From Cymbidium sinense (Eukaryota; Streptophyta; Magnoliopsida; Asparagales; Orchidaceae), in contig CM038221.1 in assembly GCA_021442155.1 (NCBI GenBank), positions 26,131,906-26,195,905 of the forward strand: DNA of 64,000 bases. Direction: 5' to 3'. The position numbers and the translations under genes are program-made. This document shows, piece by piece, positions 22,070 through 34,229 of the stretch; position 1 is the stretch's first letter; each line of letters begins with the position of its first letter. The notes beneath the pieces were generated by a model. It was not told the origin of the DNA. It worked only from the letters and a program-made list of their open reading frames with translations, and ran no database searches.

Positions 22070-25000
22070 TGTGGTCTTTATTTTTGATTCATTTGTATGG
22101 GGGGGACACCACAAAGATCTGAGGGTGTACTTATTGAGGTGATTGGGTATGACATCAAGGCATAGTGCACTATCTTGAAAGATATAAATCACTACCCTAT
22201 GATGGACCTAATCACCTAATAAAGACTCTTAAAGCAAGATAGGTCTTCAAATATACTAGAGATTTTTTTCCTACTTTACGTGGAAAAGTAAAGCGGGATT
22301 TATTTAAATCGGGTTCGTAAAGTTCCCTATAGAGGCAAGTCTCCATAGTTAATTACATCTTAAGGTGAATACTCATTAAAGTAGGTGATTGTTGTCTCCA
22401 AAGAATTCAAAGATAGGACTATCAATAAATTGGTTGTGTCTTAGAAGATCAAGTGGGATAGATCGAAAGGGGAGAGTTATTATCAAAACAAAGGAGATGG
22501 GTAGGGAGTGCTCAACATACCAGGAAACCTAGTGAGCACTCCAATATATCATATGGTTGGGCTTTATATATTTAAAATTGAGGATATTTTTATTTTATTT
22601 GAAATTTTATTAGAAATCTAGCACTTATAATTCCACAATACAAGATTATGGAAATGCCTAAGAGGTGAGAATTTATGTTTATAGCCTGTAAAGAAAAATA
22701 ACAACCCTCAAATCCTATGAGAGCACCACCTAAATCTAAGGTGAAAGTGGGTATATGGTTTACCTCCATAAAGAGAATAAACTACCGACCTGGACTTATT
22801 ACCACGAGTGTATATTCCTCAAGATGGATAGTTATTGTTATTTAGAAAAAGAAATTAAGTTCCCAAGAGACTAGAGCATGAGGAGTATGAATAAAGACTT
22901 AAATCTAATGCAAATTTTAATCAAATTTCATTTAATTTGGGACTCTTTATTTTGACATAGACTATAGGATTTTGTATGTGTAAATGCATGAGAAGTTGAT
23001 TATGGGTCAAATCAAAAGAAAAAGAGGTGTTCTTCCATCATAGGCTCTCAAAGGTTAAGCCTGTTCATTCTAGAAAAGATGGAAGTCCTCTCTTAACAAG
23101 AGTGAAACATGATGATTAAACATACAACATCCAGCTAAAGATTTGCTAAATATTTTATTATCTTGATTTAATGCCTAGGTTTTTTTTATATGAGGTTGTG
23201 AGTTGTTTCAAAAGTTTAGTTATAAGTTGTTAATGAGATAGAAAATTTATTTTTTATCCTAAGAGCCTAATCACATCTGGGCCATATAAAAATCACCAAT
23301 CATAAACAAACTATGAAAACATATATTTTTTCTAATGCACAAGCTAAACAAAACATCAAACAATTTTATAAAACTATCACAAAAGAATAAAAGGCAGATG
23401 CAGTCGAGTACCGCCATATAACCTGAAAAGAAATATGAGTAGTCGAGCTCTACACTTATACAACCTAGATTACAAAAGAATAATTATAAATTATAAAATT
23501 TTAAGTGTTATGGGGATCTTCAAGTCATCATGCTCCCTCCTTCATTTCTTCATCTTCCATTTCTTCATTTGATTTGCTCCATTTCTTTCTTCCTTTTGGC
23601 TTGATTTAGATGTGCTTTCTCCAAAGGCATCACATGGTACATAAGACTTGATCTTATAAATAATTCTCATCCTAATCCCCCATAACACTCATCCGAATCT
23701 TAATGAAAAATTATATTAAAAGAAGGAAAGTAAATCTAGCTACACCTGTAAAATAAATATTAGCTAAACACACCATAAAATCTAAGCAATTATATAAATA
23801 ATTCAGACTTAGCACCCCATACATGGGTAACCAAGCCCACCTGTCCTAACTTGGATTATGCCTAGGGGTTAAGCAACATGAACAACAAAAGCATTTATAT
23901 ATTTTTTATTATGACAACCCCTTAAGTACAACCCCTACAGAAGACATGATTAGACTAATATCGGCCTAACATCCAGACTATGCACATACACTCTTATATC
24001 TAGTCTAGAACAATACATTACAAAATAAGCATACATCAAACCATACATTGCCTTAACATAAACCTAGAAAATAGTGACTTAGTTTAATGTGTGTGCATTA
24101 AAGCTTGTTTGGTATATCCTAACTAGGCTTTAGAGTTGTAATCTGCTAAGTGTGAGTGATTTAATTTATAAAGGGGTTAATTTCTCTTTAAGTGATTTAA
24201 TTAATTTGAAAATTTTTTACTTAGTGTTTTCCTTTGTTTCTTATGATCTACACTTAATAACTAAGTGTTATAAAGAGAAGGAAGAGAGGGAACCTCTCTT
24301 TCATCCCTACCTTAAGTCACTTTTAAAGTAAGTTAATTAATCAATTTCCTTTAATGGATGGCTTATTATATGTTTTAATCAATCCTAAGTTTAGGTTCAC
24401 TCTAAATGACTTTATTCAATAAGAAAGGCATCTTAAGATTAATTAGGATGAATTACTATCACATAACACATGTTTATTCATTTTTTTCCATCATGTATAT
24501 CATGCATATGAGTAAATCCTAAGCATACCTATAGATGCAATTTAGCATACTTGCATACTTGAATGCAAAGAAGTGTATTTGGAATTTAAATATTTCATTT
24601 GATTGAATTATGAATGGATGCCTTTTTTAATAGAAAAGAGATATTTTTCATCCATTAGCTAGATACGCATTCACATGTATAAAAGTTTTAAGTGAGTACA
24701 TCACCATTGTTCTGCACTAGGGGTGTAAGGTACAAGACCTTAGGGCTACTTAAATCCTCACAGCCCCGGGGTGTCCAAACTAATATACCACTTTTCTTAG
24801 ACACATATAGATGTAGAAATAACTACAAGCATAGGAAAAACCCATGCAAAAGTTGTATTTGATTTATTTGATTTATGATTCTTATTCATTAGCCACATCA
24901 TACATACATATGTATAAGAGTTTTAAGTGAGTAATGAAGATTAGCCAATCCACGAGTACAAAACCTCACTACTTTATACCTGATGTACTATGAAACATGC

Positions 25001-26742
25001 AAGAAGTCATATTTGATTTGATTATATGATATATGTGATATGAAATATGTCTTATATGATGCAGAAGTTAAGTAGATTTAGGCTTGTGTTCTTTTCAAAT
25101 GAACTATACATTTGTAAATCCTATGTGAATCCATGTAAGATAAGAAAAGAGAACTTCATATTGCATATCTTATATTATCAACACATACAAACTTATATAT
25201 ATTTGTAATTAACATCACTTCATTTATAATAATTGATTTATAGGCTTTTAAAAATAACATTTGATTTAATAGTGATAATAGCCACACCTATTTAATTAAA
25301 TCAACACATGCAATTAGACATAAAAGGAACCATTTCATTTAGCTAATTTTAAAATAAATGAATGCATGATTACACATGGTAAGTAACATTTAACACAATT
25401 AGAATGAAATAAAGGAACATAAGCACATGATCTCATTCATCCAAATTAATTCCTAAGGACAATCATACTAAATAAAGCCACTTAAAATAAACCAAAGTTC
25501 TTTAATGAGATTTTTAATTTTGAATTTGATTTGAGTTAAGGAAAGTGAAAGAGGTTTGTTGATCCTAATCCCATTCCCCATGTGTGAGTTAATTTGATTT
25601 AATGAAAAAGTAATTAAGTTGATTTTATGATTTAATTAGGTTAGGGTATGAATTAAGCCAATTAATTAACCCTTATTTACATCACCTTAAGTTAATTAAC
25701 TAATTAATAATGAGCCAATATGATATGCAACCACATGGAAAGTAAATTTGCAATGCTCCTAAGAAATGAAAGGGGCCTAATGCAATTAGCTCATGATTAA
25801 TAGTTAAGCTTAAGGGATCTCACTTAACTTTTATGGTTTTCTCACACATATGAGCAAACCATAATTATCTCCCTTTGGTTAAACACCCAAAGAGCTACCT
25901 AAGATTAAATTAGAGAAATATATTCATTTGAATTAATTAAGTTCATTAATTAACTAATTAAACATTAACTAACCTTAACCAACCAAAATGAAATGGGCTT
26001 AAAGAAAGAGACAAAAAAATAGAGCCTAAATCTCAATCCATAAATCCTTTCAATTAATTAATCAAAGTTCAGGTATGATTTGGATTTTGATCAATCTTGT
26101 TAATTAATTAATTAAAAGGGTGTTAATTAATTATTTATTTAAGAGGGATTAGAGAAGATTTAAGGAAAAGATTGGAAGAGGGAGTCCCAACCCATTTCCT
26201 TAGACTTCATGACCATTAATAGAGGTTACTAGGCTTAATTGATTGATTAATTCACTGTTCATTTGCTTAATTATTTCTAATTATATTAAGAAATTGATTA
26301 AGCCTTAATTAATTGGTTTTCCTAATTAAGCAACTAATAAAATCCCAGAAAAATAGGGGAGGTAGAGGTCAACCTAAACATGCACAGAAAGTTTGAGATT
26401 AATTGAATGATTAATTAAGAGATACTTAGACTAATTATATTTCTAATTAAACTTTAATTTAGCTCAATCCATAATTCAAAATCAATTAAGAATAATTTTC
26501 TTGGATTCTACTCTACAATATCCTTAAAATGAGCCTAAGTTTGTATTTTTTTGGATTTTTCTAGAATTAGTTATAAATTTAGGATGTTTGGATTAAAAAA
26601 TAATTAATTAGCCCTAATTAAAGCCTTAATTTCATCGAGCCATGTGGAGGCTAATACGGCATGCTTTCCATGTGGTGTGACGAGATTAGCTATTTAAGTT
26701 GTCATATCCAAGTCCGTGATGGTGGCACACACGAATCATGGA

Positions 26743-26850
26743 CCATCCGATCTAAGATCAGATGGCCATGATTAAACTCGCAGTTTTGAGGGATTAATTA
26801 GAGGCTAAGCATGATTTGATCAGGACCGTCCATCCTAATCACGTGGGATG
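26743..26850 (-). promoter_or_regulatory. Palindromes in GC-richer LTR leader
   Basis: CCATCCGATCTAAGATCAGATGG (26743-26765) reads almost the same on both strands. GTCCATCC (26829-26836) pairs with GGATGGAC (26846-26853) around a CACGTG G-box (26840-26845). The other LTR has CCATCCCACATCGGGATGG near 55098-55116, a shorter loop with the same stem. These may form stems in the RNA. Confidence 0.5.
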
Positions 26851-27111
26851 GACGGACCATGATCTATCTTCTCCCAAGTGTCGAACAATGGCTACCGTCC
26901 ATCGATCATCGCTCGATCCGAGCTCACCTGAGGTCAGATGGAGATGAAAATGATCTCACACCTTCGGAGAAGCTCAACAATTAAATTTAAAGGTGGAAAT
27001 CGGATGGCATGAAAATTTCTTTTACAAAAGACCAAGCTATTTTCATTCAAGGATCAGTTTCAATGGCATACCTCACCAGAGCTTATGACTGGTGGTTCCA
27101 ATGATTAAGGA

Positions 27112-27136
27112 AGCTTCATTTGGTACAAATGAAGCT
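27112..27136 (-). promoter_or_regulatory. Conserved stem-loop (reference LTR)
   Basis: A perfect 10 bp stem AGCTTCATTT / AAATGAAGCT with a 5-base loop GGTAC. It is homologous to 11800-11824 (where one pair has changed on both sides) and identical in its arms to 55361-55385, where the loop is CATAG. Confidence 0.65.
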
Positions 27137-27483
27137 CTGTTGAGCCACACGAGCCTTGATTTGGTGTAGTTTGCTCAAAAGACCAAAGCACTAGATGTAG
27201 GCGATCGAGATTTATTGAACTCTACCCTCCAACCATTAGGAAGCTTAGGAAATGATTCGTTCTCGCTCGTTTGGCTCCAAAGAAGGTGTGTGCAAAGTTA
27301 ATTTTACTTTGGTGGAAATTTGAGCAAATGGGAATGGAAGGTGGCCTCTCTTATTTCAATTTTGCATAAAATGGAGAATGGGGATTTTGGGGAGCTTGGA
27401 AAGGCTTAGAAATCACTCTAGGAACTCTCTCCTTGGCTGCTAGGGTTGAATCGAGTGTGAGTATTTGAGTTTGAGTGAGAAAA

Positions 27484-27499
27484 GGGGGGTATACCCTTT
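27484..27499 (-). promoter_or_regulatory. Candidate TATA box in palindrome (reference LTR)
   Basis: GGGTATACCC (27487-27496), flanked by AAAGGG and TTTC, is conserved at 55740-55749. On the minus strand it is followed by a CT-rich stretch and CACTCAAACTCAAATACTC, a plausible initiator region. An alternative TATA-like word (CTAAATAAG) lies about 40 bp upstream but is less conserved. Confidence 0.45.
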
Positions 27500-27839
27500 C
27501 ATTCCTTGGATCGAAGGCTTATTTAGCTTTTTCTTGATCAATTGGCCACATCAGAGGTTAATGGAGGTCCTTGGGTACATAATATCACTCGGTTTGGTTG
27601 GGTGAGGGTGTAGAAGTGGCTGCCAAGGGAGGACGTGCTTGTCCTTGGTGGTTTAAAAAGCTAATGGGATGGGAGGTGATTTCACCTCCATGGATCATGG
27701 CAACCCAACCATTAGGTCAACCATGGTCCAAGGTGCCTAAGTGGACCTATAGTTGGGTGTCAAGTGGCTAGGGGGAGAAAATGACTCAATGAGCATGTGT
27801 TTTATCTCATGGGATGCCCTAAATCCAAGGGAAAAATGA

Positions 27840-28745
27840 TCATTTGTCTATGGTTTTGATTTTGGTAGATTTCAATTGGGTCAAAAGTGGGTTAGCCCAA
27901 ATTTCAAGTGGTTTGGAGTTTGTTTGGTTTGATTTGGCATGATTTGACCAATTTAGGTCAAATTGGGTTAGGTTGGGTCAAGTTGACCAATTGGTAAAAT
28001 TGGATCCAACCAAGGGTTGGGTTAATTTCACATGACCAAGTAGAGTGTATTGGTGTCATTGGTTTGATTCAATTTGCTTTGGATTTGATTATGAATTTCA
28101 TGGGTTCATATCAAACAAGTTGATCAATTTAACCAATTTGACCAAATTGGGTTAGGTTAAGTGTTGAGTGAAGTTCAATTGGATAATTGCAAATGTTTGT
28201 AGGCTTTGGTTTGGTTTAATTTGGAATTAGTTTGATTTTTGGCTAATTTGGCCCTTTAGGTCAATTTTGGCTAAGATAGGTCAAGTTGACCAATTTGTCA
28301 TATTAGGCTCAATCATGGCTTTGGTCAAGTTCAATAAGTGAATTGGAATAAACTTGAGCCATTGGTTAAAATCAATTTGGGTTGGATTATTATTTGACCT
28401 ATTTTGATGGCCAATTAGGGTTGGTTTGGCTCAATTTGGGGTTTAGTCATGTCTAATCATTGATTATTGATGGGTTTGAATCAATAGTTTCAATCAATTT
28501 GGCATATGGTGGATTTTGGCTAGTTTGGGTTTCATTTGGCAAGTGTGACTTGGTCAATGAAAGGACTTGGTTTGACCCAATTCAAGATAATTGATTAACC
28601 TGGGATGATTGCTGATCATGTTGTGAGGTTTGGATGGGCTTAGTTCAATCCAATTGAGTTGAATTAGAACTTGGCTCAAAAATGTCTTTTAGGTCACTTT
28701 GGGTCAAGTGGACCTAAATGGGTTAATTGGCTTGATCATGGCTTG
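27840..28745 (-). promoter_or_regulatory. W-box-like array in U3 (reference LTR)
   Basis: Repeated GGTCAA/TTGACC words, e.g. 27950-28000 (TTTGACCAATTTAGGTCAAATTGGG, then GGTCAAGTTGACCAATTGGT). It lies between the LTR 5' end and the TATA candidate. Three other copies in the window show the same density. The family of the words matches the WRKY W-box core. Confidence 0.6.
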
Positions 28746-29482
28746 ATTCAAGTTTAGTTATATTGATAAGTAGGTTTGAGATGAAATATAAATCCAATTT
28801 CAAGTGATTTGGATCTATATGGATTTTAGTTCATATGACAATTTCAAGTCAAAAAGGGCTAACTTGGGTTTGATTTGATTTGGTTTGATAATAGTTTGTT
28901 TATATTTGGGACAATGATTGAAGGAATGAATTATGAAGAAATCCATGGGTTTTGATTTGGTTTGGATAGCCAAGTTCAAGGATGCTTAAAGGGTATAAAT
29001 TTGATTTTGTTTGATTTGATTTAGTTTTTGGTTTTGAATTTATATTTCATTAATATTTGGGAATATAAATGAAGATATAAATGATTCATGAGAAAATCAC
29101 TTAAGTTTGGAGTGATTTGGATTTGGTTAAGCCTAAGTCCATAAGATGGAATCAAAGGGCTTAGGAAAGATTTTAGAATTTGAATTCAATCATTTGATTC
29201 AAAATTGATTTATGAATTTGGATTTGAATTTGAATTTGAATTTAAGGTTTGGTTTGAAAGAAGGAAGCAAGGATTAAGTTTAATGCAATAGGGTAGGCAA
29301 GTCTTCCTAAATCCTTAAGGCATACCCTATCCTTATGGCTAACTCTTCTAAGTCTCTACGGTTATGTTAAGTGTTCACCTGATCACTAGAAGTGTCTTAA
29401 GACTAAGGAACTCTTAGTGTATATGAGAGTCCTAGATCTATGATATGAAAGTTAAGAGCTCACTCTAAAAGTGATGCCAACA

Positions 29483-32100
29483 AAGGGTGCCCAATAGGTG
29501 TAGTGTGACTAACAAGGCATACCGCATGTATTAGTGTTGGTCGAGATGATCAACAACATTCGAAGGATCGCAAACACTAACAAAAATGAACTATCCTTAA
29601 ACCCGAGGGTTAGACAGAAACAAGATCTTAGTGCAATGCAACTCAACTTATACCAAGGGCATAAGAGAGGAAGAAATGATCCACTAAGGGATCAAGTGAA
29701 CCTTCCACTAGGAAGCGGTTATTATCCACTAGAGGATAAGAATTTGAGTTGATTTTATATGACGGAGAGAAAAAATATGAGTGCATGAACCTTCCACTGT
29801 AGAGTTATCCACTAGGGATAGGTTTGATTTAATTTGTGCCTCGCTAGCTGGAAATTTGATTTGATTAATTGATGAGGCATCCACTAGGGATAAGAATTTG
29901 ATTTGATTTGTTGATTTATGATTTATTTTTTAGGACACATCTGAGCAGGAGCTCATGGGGATAAAGTGGATGAATTTTCAGAAGGGTTGATCATCCATGG
30001 GGGATAAGAATTTAGTTTGAGCCCACTGGGAGATGTGAGCTGATCCACTGGGGATAAGATATTTAATTTGTTGAGGGAGGATGGTGGGTTTGATGAAATG
30101 AACCCTGTCGGTGTGTGATGGATCCACTAAGAAGGGGCTAATATCAGCCTAGACCTGTCTCAGATTTACCAAACCAAAGGGATAGTCTATCGACCGTAGG
30201 GTAGAGCTAACCAACCTAAGGGATTGCCTTTTGGTGTGCAATGGTCAAGTTAGGAAGAAAGTGCGATGACTCACATCCTCCTACACAAGGAACTACTAGG
30301 GTGATCTGTTGGATGCAACAAATTAAACCCAACCTAGGGAGACTACTAAATGAATGTTGCTGGGGGACTTATATCAGCTCAAAAGTAGTCAGGATAATGT
30401 CATTTGATTGAATTACATTTTTTTAATTTCATTTAATTTAGTTTAATGGATCATGTCTGTGTGCAATGGATCCACTAAGAAGGAGCTAATATCATCCTAG
30501 ATCTGTCTTATATTTATAAATCCAATGGGATAGTCCACGCCAGGTAGAGCTAACCAACCTGTGTGCCTTTCTGCAATGTCAAGTTAAAAGAAAGAATGGG
30601 AAACTCACATCCTCCTACATAAGGAACCATCGGGTGATCGTTGCGCAAACAAATAGAACCCGACCTAAGGTGACTACAGAGAGCCACTGGGACTTATCTC
30701 AACTCAAAAGTAGTCGCTATTCCTATAGGGAGTTTTGCTGACACTGCCCTAAAGATAGGATGCCTGCTTGGGAAAAGGGCCACTCGGGACTTGAATTCCT
30801 AATCCATAGGTGAATACATATTTTGTTTGTTTGTTATGTTATCATGGACCCTATTGGTTTGCGAGGGACCACACTAAGAAGGAGCTCATATCAGCCTAGT
30901 CATATCTCGGACTTATCGACCAAGGGAGAATGATATCCATGACAAATTCTCCAACCATGGGGTGGCTAAGAAAGGGGAACCGCCCAATCCAAAGAGTAAC
31001 CGGGTAGTCTAAATGTCACTAAGGACATGATCAAAATAGAGTGCCGATAGGGGAGGTGTTGCTTGGGGCGTTATCCAAAACCCTATAAAAGAAAGCCTAT
31101 AGGTATGCGATGGCCAACTCAAGGAGAAAGTGCAAGGACTCATATTTTCCAAGAGTGGTGTATCCATCGGGTGGGTCACCGTCAGCATGGCGATAACAAA
31201 CCAACCTAAGGTTCCCATCGGTGTGGGACAATCATCCTAGAGAAAAGGCGTGTAGACTTTCATCTCTTTAAAGCAAAACTGATCATCGGGATTCTATCTT
31301 CAGCTCGACAAGGGAAATTCGACCTAAGGAGACTACTAAGAGGAGTCTGGTGTAAGGACTAAACCCAAGGTTGAAGTAATCAGGAGGAAATGAGCCACTA
31401 GGGGACTTATCCTAAACCTCAAATTCACTCGACCAGTCAGTGCATGGTGCCTAGTTCAAGAAGAAAGCATGTAGGCATACATCTTCTTAAATGAAGTCAA
31501 CATGGGGTAGCTTACCGTCTACACAGTAAGGCCTACCAAACTGACAAAGCGCTTGTTAGTTTGCAATGATCAAGTTAGAAAGAAAGTGTGGGGACTCACA
31601 TCCGCCAGACAAGTGACCATTGGTGACACACTAACAATGTAGCATATCGGCCTGACCTAGAGCAGCTAATGGATGAGTGCCACAAGGGGCTTGCTCCCAC
31701 ATCAAAATAGCTCGAGACAAAAGATATGTATTCATTTGTGTTATGAAAGAGGGAATAGGATGCCACTTGGGTTCTCTTACACCTACCCTAAGCACGCAAA
31801 AGAATGGATGAAATGGTGTACAGGGGTAATTATGACTCCACCAAGAAAGGATGCCACTTGGGTTCTCTTACACCTAACTTAGTTGTACTAGTCAAAATAG
31901 GATGCCTCTTGGGTTCTCTTACACCTAACCTAGTAGCACTGGAGGATCATTTGCAGTTTGTGTTTGTGTTGTGGAGGAATAGGATGTCGTTAGGGTTCTC
32001 TTACACCTACCTTAAACACATCGTGATGGATTCACAAGTGAAAGATATATCTAACACATAAGAGATGGAATTTGATATGAAAATAAGTTTTATTGATGAT
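29483..32100 (-). repeat. Repeat-filled 3' untranslated region of element B
   Basis: No coding domain. There are two layers. Layer one (29640-30080) is TCCACTAGGGATAAGAATTTGATTTGATTT-type words (29725, 29810, 29890, 30000, 30050). Layer two is long units that open with CCACTAAGAAGG(A/G)GCT at 30123, 30472 and about 30869 (periods 349 and 397 bp). Each contains GGTCAAGTTAGGAAGAAAGT, ACTCACATCCTCCTACA and ACTTAT(A/C)TCA. Element C has the same three long units at 57187, 57523 and 57921. Hypervariable 3' UTR tandem repeats are known for this group and can seed satellites. Confidence 0.75.
31758..32012 (-). repeat. Short tandem motif before integrase stop
   Basis: GGATGCCACTTGGGTTCTCT plus TACACCTA occurs four times at 31758, 31849, 31900 and 31982 (the last with two changes), with uneven spacing of 91, 51 and 82 bp. 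Element C has only two (about 58778 and 58856) and lacks the stretch equal to about 31900-32104, so the motif number differs between elements. Confidence 0.8.
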
Positions 32101-32159
32101 TATTTTTAAACAAGATTTATGGATAGTATTTCTTTAAGTAGAGCCCATTGATTGTGCTC

Positions 32160-33150
32160 TCTTATAATTTATAAGTTGATAAGATCCTCCTTGGTAGGCC
32201 TTCTATGGAAAAAAGGGCTTCCCAAGTGGGTTCAAACTTGCCTCCCATCTTTGACAACACAATGGGTCTCCTTAGAACTAAAATAGCTCTCCTACTTGAA
32301 AAGCTCTAGGACAGACCAACTTGTTGTGAGCTTGAATCATTTTGGCTTTATACAACTCGAGGTTCTAGCATGCTTGGAGGCATCTCTCCTCCAAACCTTC
32401 AAGCTCTTCCAACCGCAACTTGCATTCTTCTCCATTATGATCTTACTACCACGCCTATCTGATGATGAGTTGGACTCTAATGGTAGAATGGCTGACCCAT
32501 ACACCAAGGAGAAAGGGGTATATTGAGTTGGAGTTTTGTATGTAAGCCCACAAGGCTTCAACTAACTGCTCATGCCACTATCTCTTGTTATCATCGAGTG
32601 TCTTCTTTAATATTTGAATGAGAGTTTTATTGAATGCTTCTGCTAGACCGTTTGCCCTCAGGTAGTAGATGGTGGAATATCTCCAATCTATGTTGTGTCT
32701 CTGGGCAAAGCTATTGATTTTAGTGCTCTTGAATGCAGTACCATTATCGAATATAATTCATCAAGGCACCCTGAACAAATATATGATATGATTCTTGAAA
32801 AATTGGAGCACATGCTGAGCTGTGACCTCTCTAGTGGGATTGCCTCCGCCCACTTGGAAAAGTAGTCAGTGGCAGCTAGAATGAAATGGTGACCCTTAGA
32901 AGAAGGAGGATCGATCAGACCCACTATGTCAATGCCCCAACACTCAAATGGCCGTGAGACCAAAGTAAGATGTAGAATGTTGGGTGGTTGATGCAGGACC
33001 ACATGCACGACATTGGTGGCATCTCCTAGTTACATCCATGCATTTTGTGATCATTGAAGGTAGTCCTAGTCTTGGCTTTCATCTTCGACTAGATTGAGCT
33101 CGCATAACTGATCGGTCATGATCACGATTCATGTTTTGTCTACAACAATG
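32160..33150 (-). pseudogene. int: Integrase of element B (decayed)
   Basis: Ty3-type DDE integrase that would insert the cDNA. Minus-strand order: degraded zinc-binding part (about 33150-33010), WGIDIVGLIDP with the first catalytic Asp at about 32930 and ATDYFSKWAEAIPL after it, the stretch equal to the FDNGT second Asp near 32750 (damaged), the AFNKTLIQI helix after the catalytic Glu near 32640-32605, YKTPTQYTPFSLVYG (32535-32495), and a C-terminal GKFEPTWE block near 32220. No chromodomain is visible. Frameshifts separate these parts. Confidence 0.85.
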
Positions 33151-33429
33151 TAACCATATGATCATTAAATGATATAGTGTACGAGAGCATAGAAAGGGCT
33201 CTCTTCACTTGATGTGGTAGTGACTTCTCTTGAGGTAGTTTGCCTAAATTTAAATAATCCATGAATGGTTACCTCTAATCTGACTCCTCATCCTTTTTAG
33301 CAATGCTAACCTCCCCTTCAAGAGAAAATTTCTCGATGAGTTCAGCGTCAATAAGGGATAAGACATCTCTATTTTGGACCATTATTGGAATGGACTCATC
33401 TTCCGGACATGCCAACTTTTGCAAGATCT

Positions 33430-33800
33430 GGCTAATGCATCTATTACTACATTATCTCCTCAAGGAATCTTGTAGATGGTAACCTCTAGGATTTGGGCTA
33501 ACAACTCTATAGTATACTTGTGGTAATGATGGAGCTTAGAATTTAGAAACTTGTAGGATCTAGCAATTTGGTTGATGAAGAGCTAAGAATCTCCGAAGAT
33601 GTTGATACTCTCGATGCATAGTGTAATAACTAACTCCAGACTAATAATCAGAGCCTCATATTTAGCTTCATTGTTGGTGCATGGATTGGACAAATGATAT
33701 GAGAATCTCATCACATTGTCCAAGTTAGAGAACTATTCCTACCCCTTTCTTGGATAGATTATTCTTCTCCTTTTGAAAGGAAGTCGCACCATCAAAATAC
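33430..33800 (-). pseudogene. Second, archaeal-type RNase H (aRH) of element B
   Basis: The minus-strand translation gives MRFSYHLSNPCTNNEAKYEA, then INIFGDS and FINQIARSYK and ending YKIP. The NNEAEYEAL-type motif followed by GDS and NQ is typical of the extra RNase H found between RH and IN in Tat-group elements. An in-frame stop follows GDS. The intact-looking homologue is 60575-60315 in element C. This domain is the main reason for the Tat assignment. Confidence 0.8.
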
Positions 33801-34009
33801 ATCTCCTGGTAAATGCTAGTGTCCCTAAGTTCATGATTTGTTCATCGGGGAGGTCATCACTAAGCTGGAATCCAGGAAGTGGGTGTCGCTAAGAAATCTA
33901 GTGTTTGTCCTTTCACACACGAATGTGATGTCAAACTATGATAAAATTATGGACCAACACGCCAGCCATCTAGATATCATCGGCCAAGTCATGAGATATT
34001 GTAGTGGAT

Positions 34010-34225
34010 TAATCCTAGAGATCAGATTCACCTTATAAGAAAGCATGTAGTGTCATAGCTTTTGGGATGTAAAGATTAAAGCTAGGCTGTGCTTTTCAAT
34101 AGGTGGGTAGTTTTCCTCAGCAAGGATTAGACGATGACTGAGGTAGTAAAGAGCACCTTCTTTCCCTTCATCATTGGCTTGGGCCAATAATTCACCAAGG
34201 GAGTCATCTAATGCAGCGGTCTAGA
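34010..34225 (-). pseudogene. RNase H (RH) of element B
   Basis: The minus-strand translation reads ALYYLSHRLILAEENYPPIE, then KHSLALIFTSQKL, a stop, HYMLSYKVNLISR and NPLQYLM. This is the standard Ty3 RH that follows the RT connection and removes RNA from the RNA/DNA hybrid. One internal stop. The homologue in element C (about 60880-61040) is more eroded. Confidence 0.8.
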
Positions 34226-34229
34226 GGAT

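Larger units (their letters stand above)
22070..29482 (-). repeat. 3' LTR of element B (7.4 kb, reference copy)
   Basis: Bounded by TGTGGTCTTTATTTTTGATT at 22070 and TGATGCCAACA ending at 29482, giving TG...CA termini on the minus strand. It is the cleanest LTR here. From the 5' end (29482) downwards: terminal block with GTCTTAAGAC, W-box array, palindromic TATA, hairpin, GC-richer leader (26640-26960), AT-rich middle, then the block repeated five times in the window (22100-24370). No LTR-borne gene is seen. The small open frames are short and not shared between copies. Confidence 0.85.

Noticed and set aside
29483..29510. Polypurine tract before the 3' LTR
   Set aside because: The minus-strand sequence before the TG end (CTATTGGGCACCCTT) is not purine-rich; the tract appears lost or the boundary has drifted.
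31804..32061. Plus-strand frame with repeated GSLTPNLV-like peptide
   Set aside because: Antisense translation of the short tandem motif in the retrotransposon 3' UTR.
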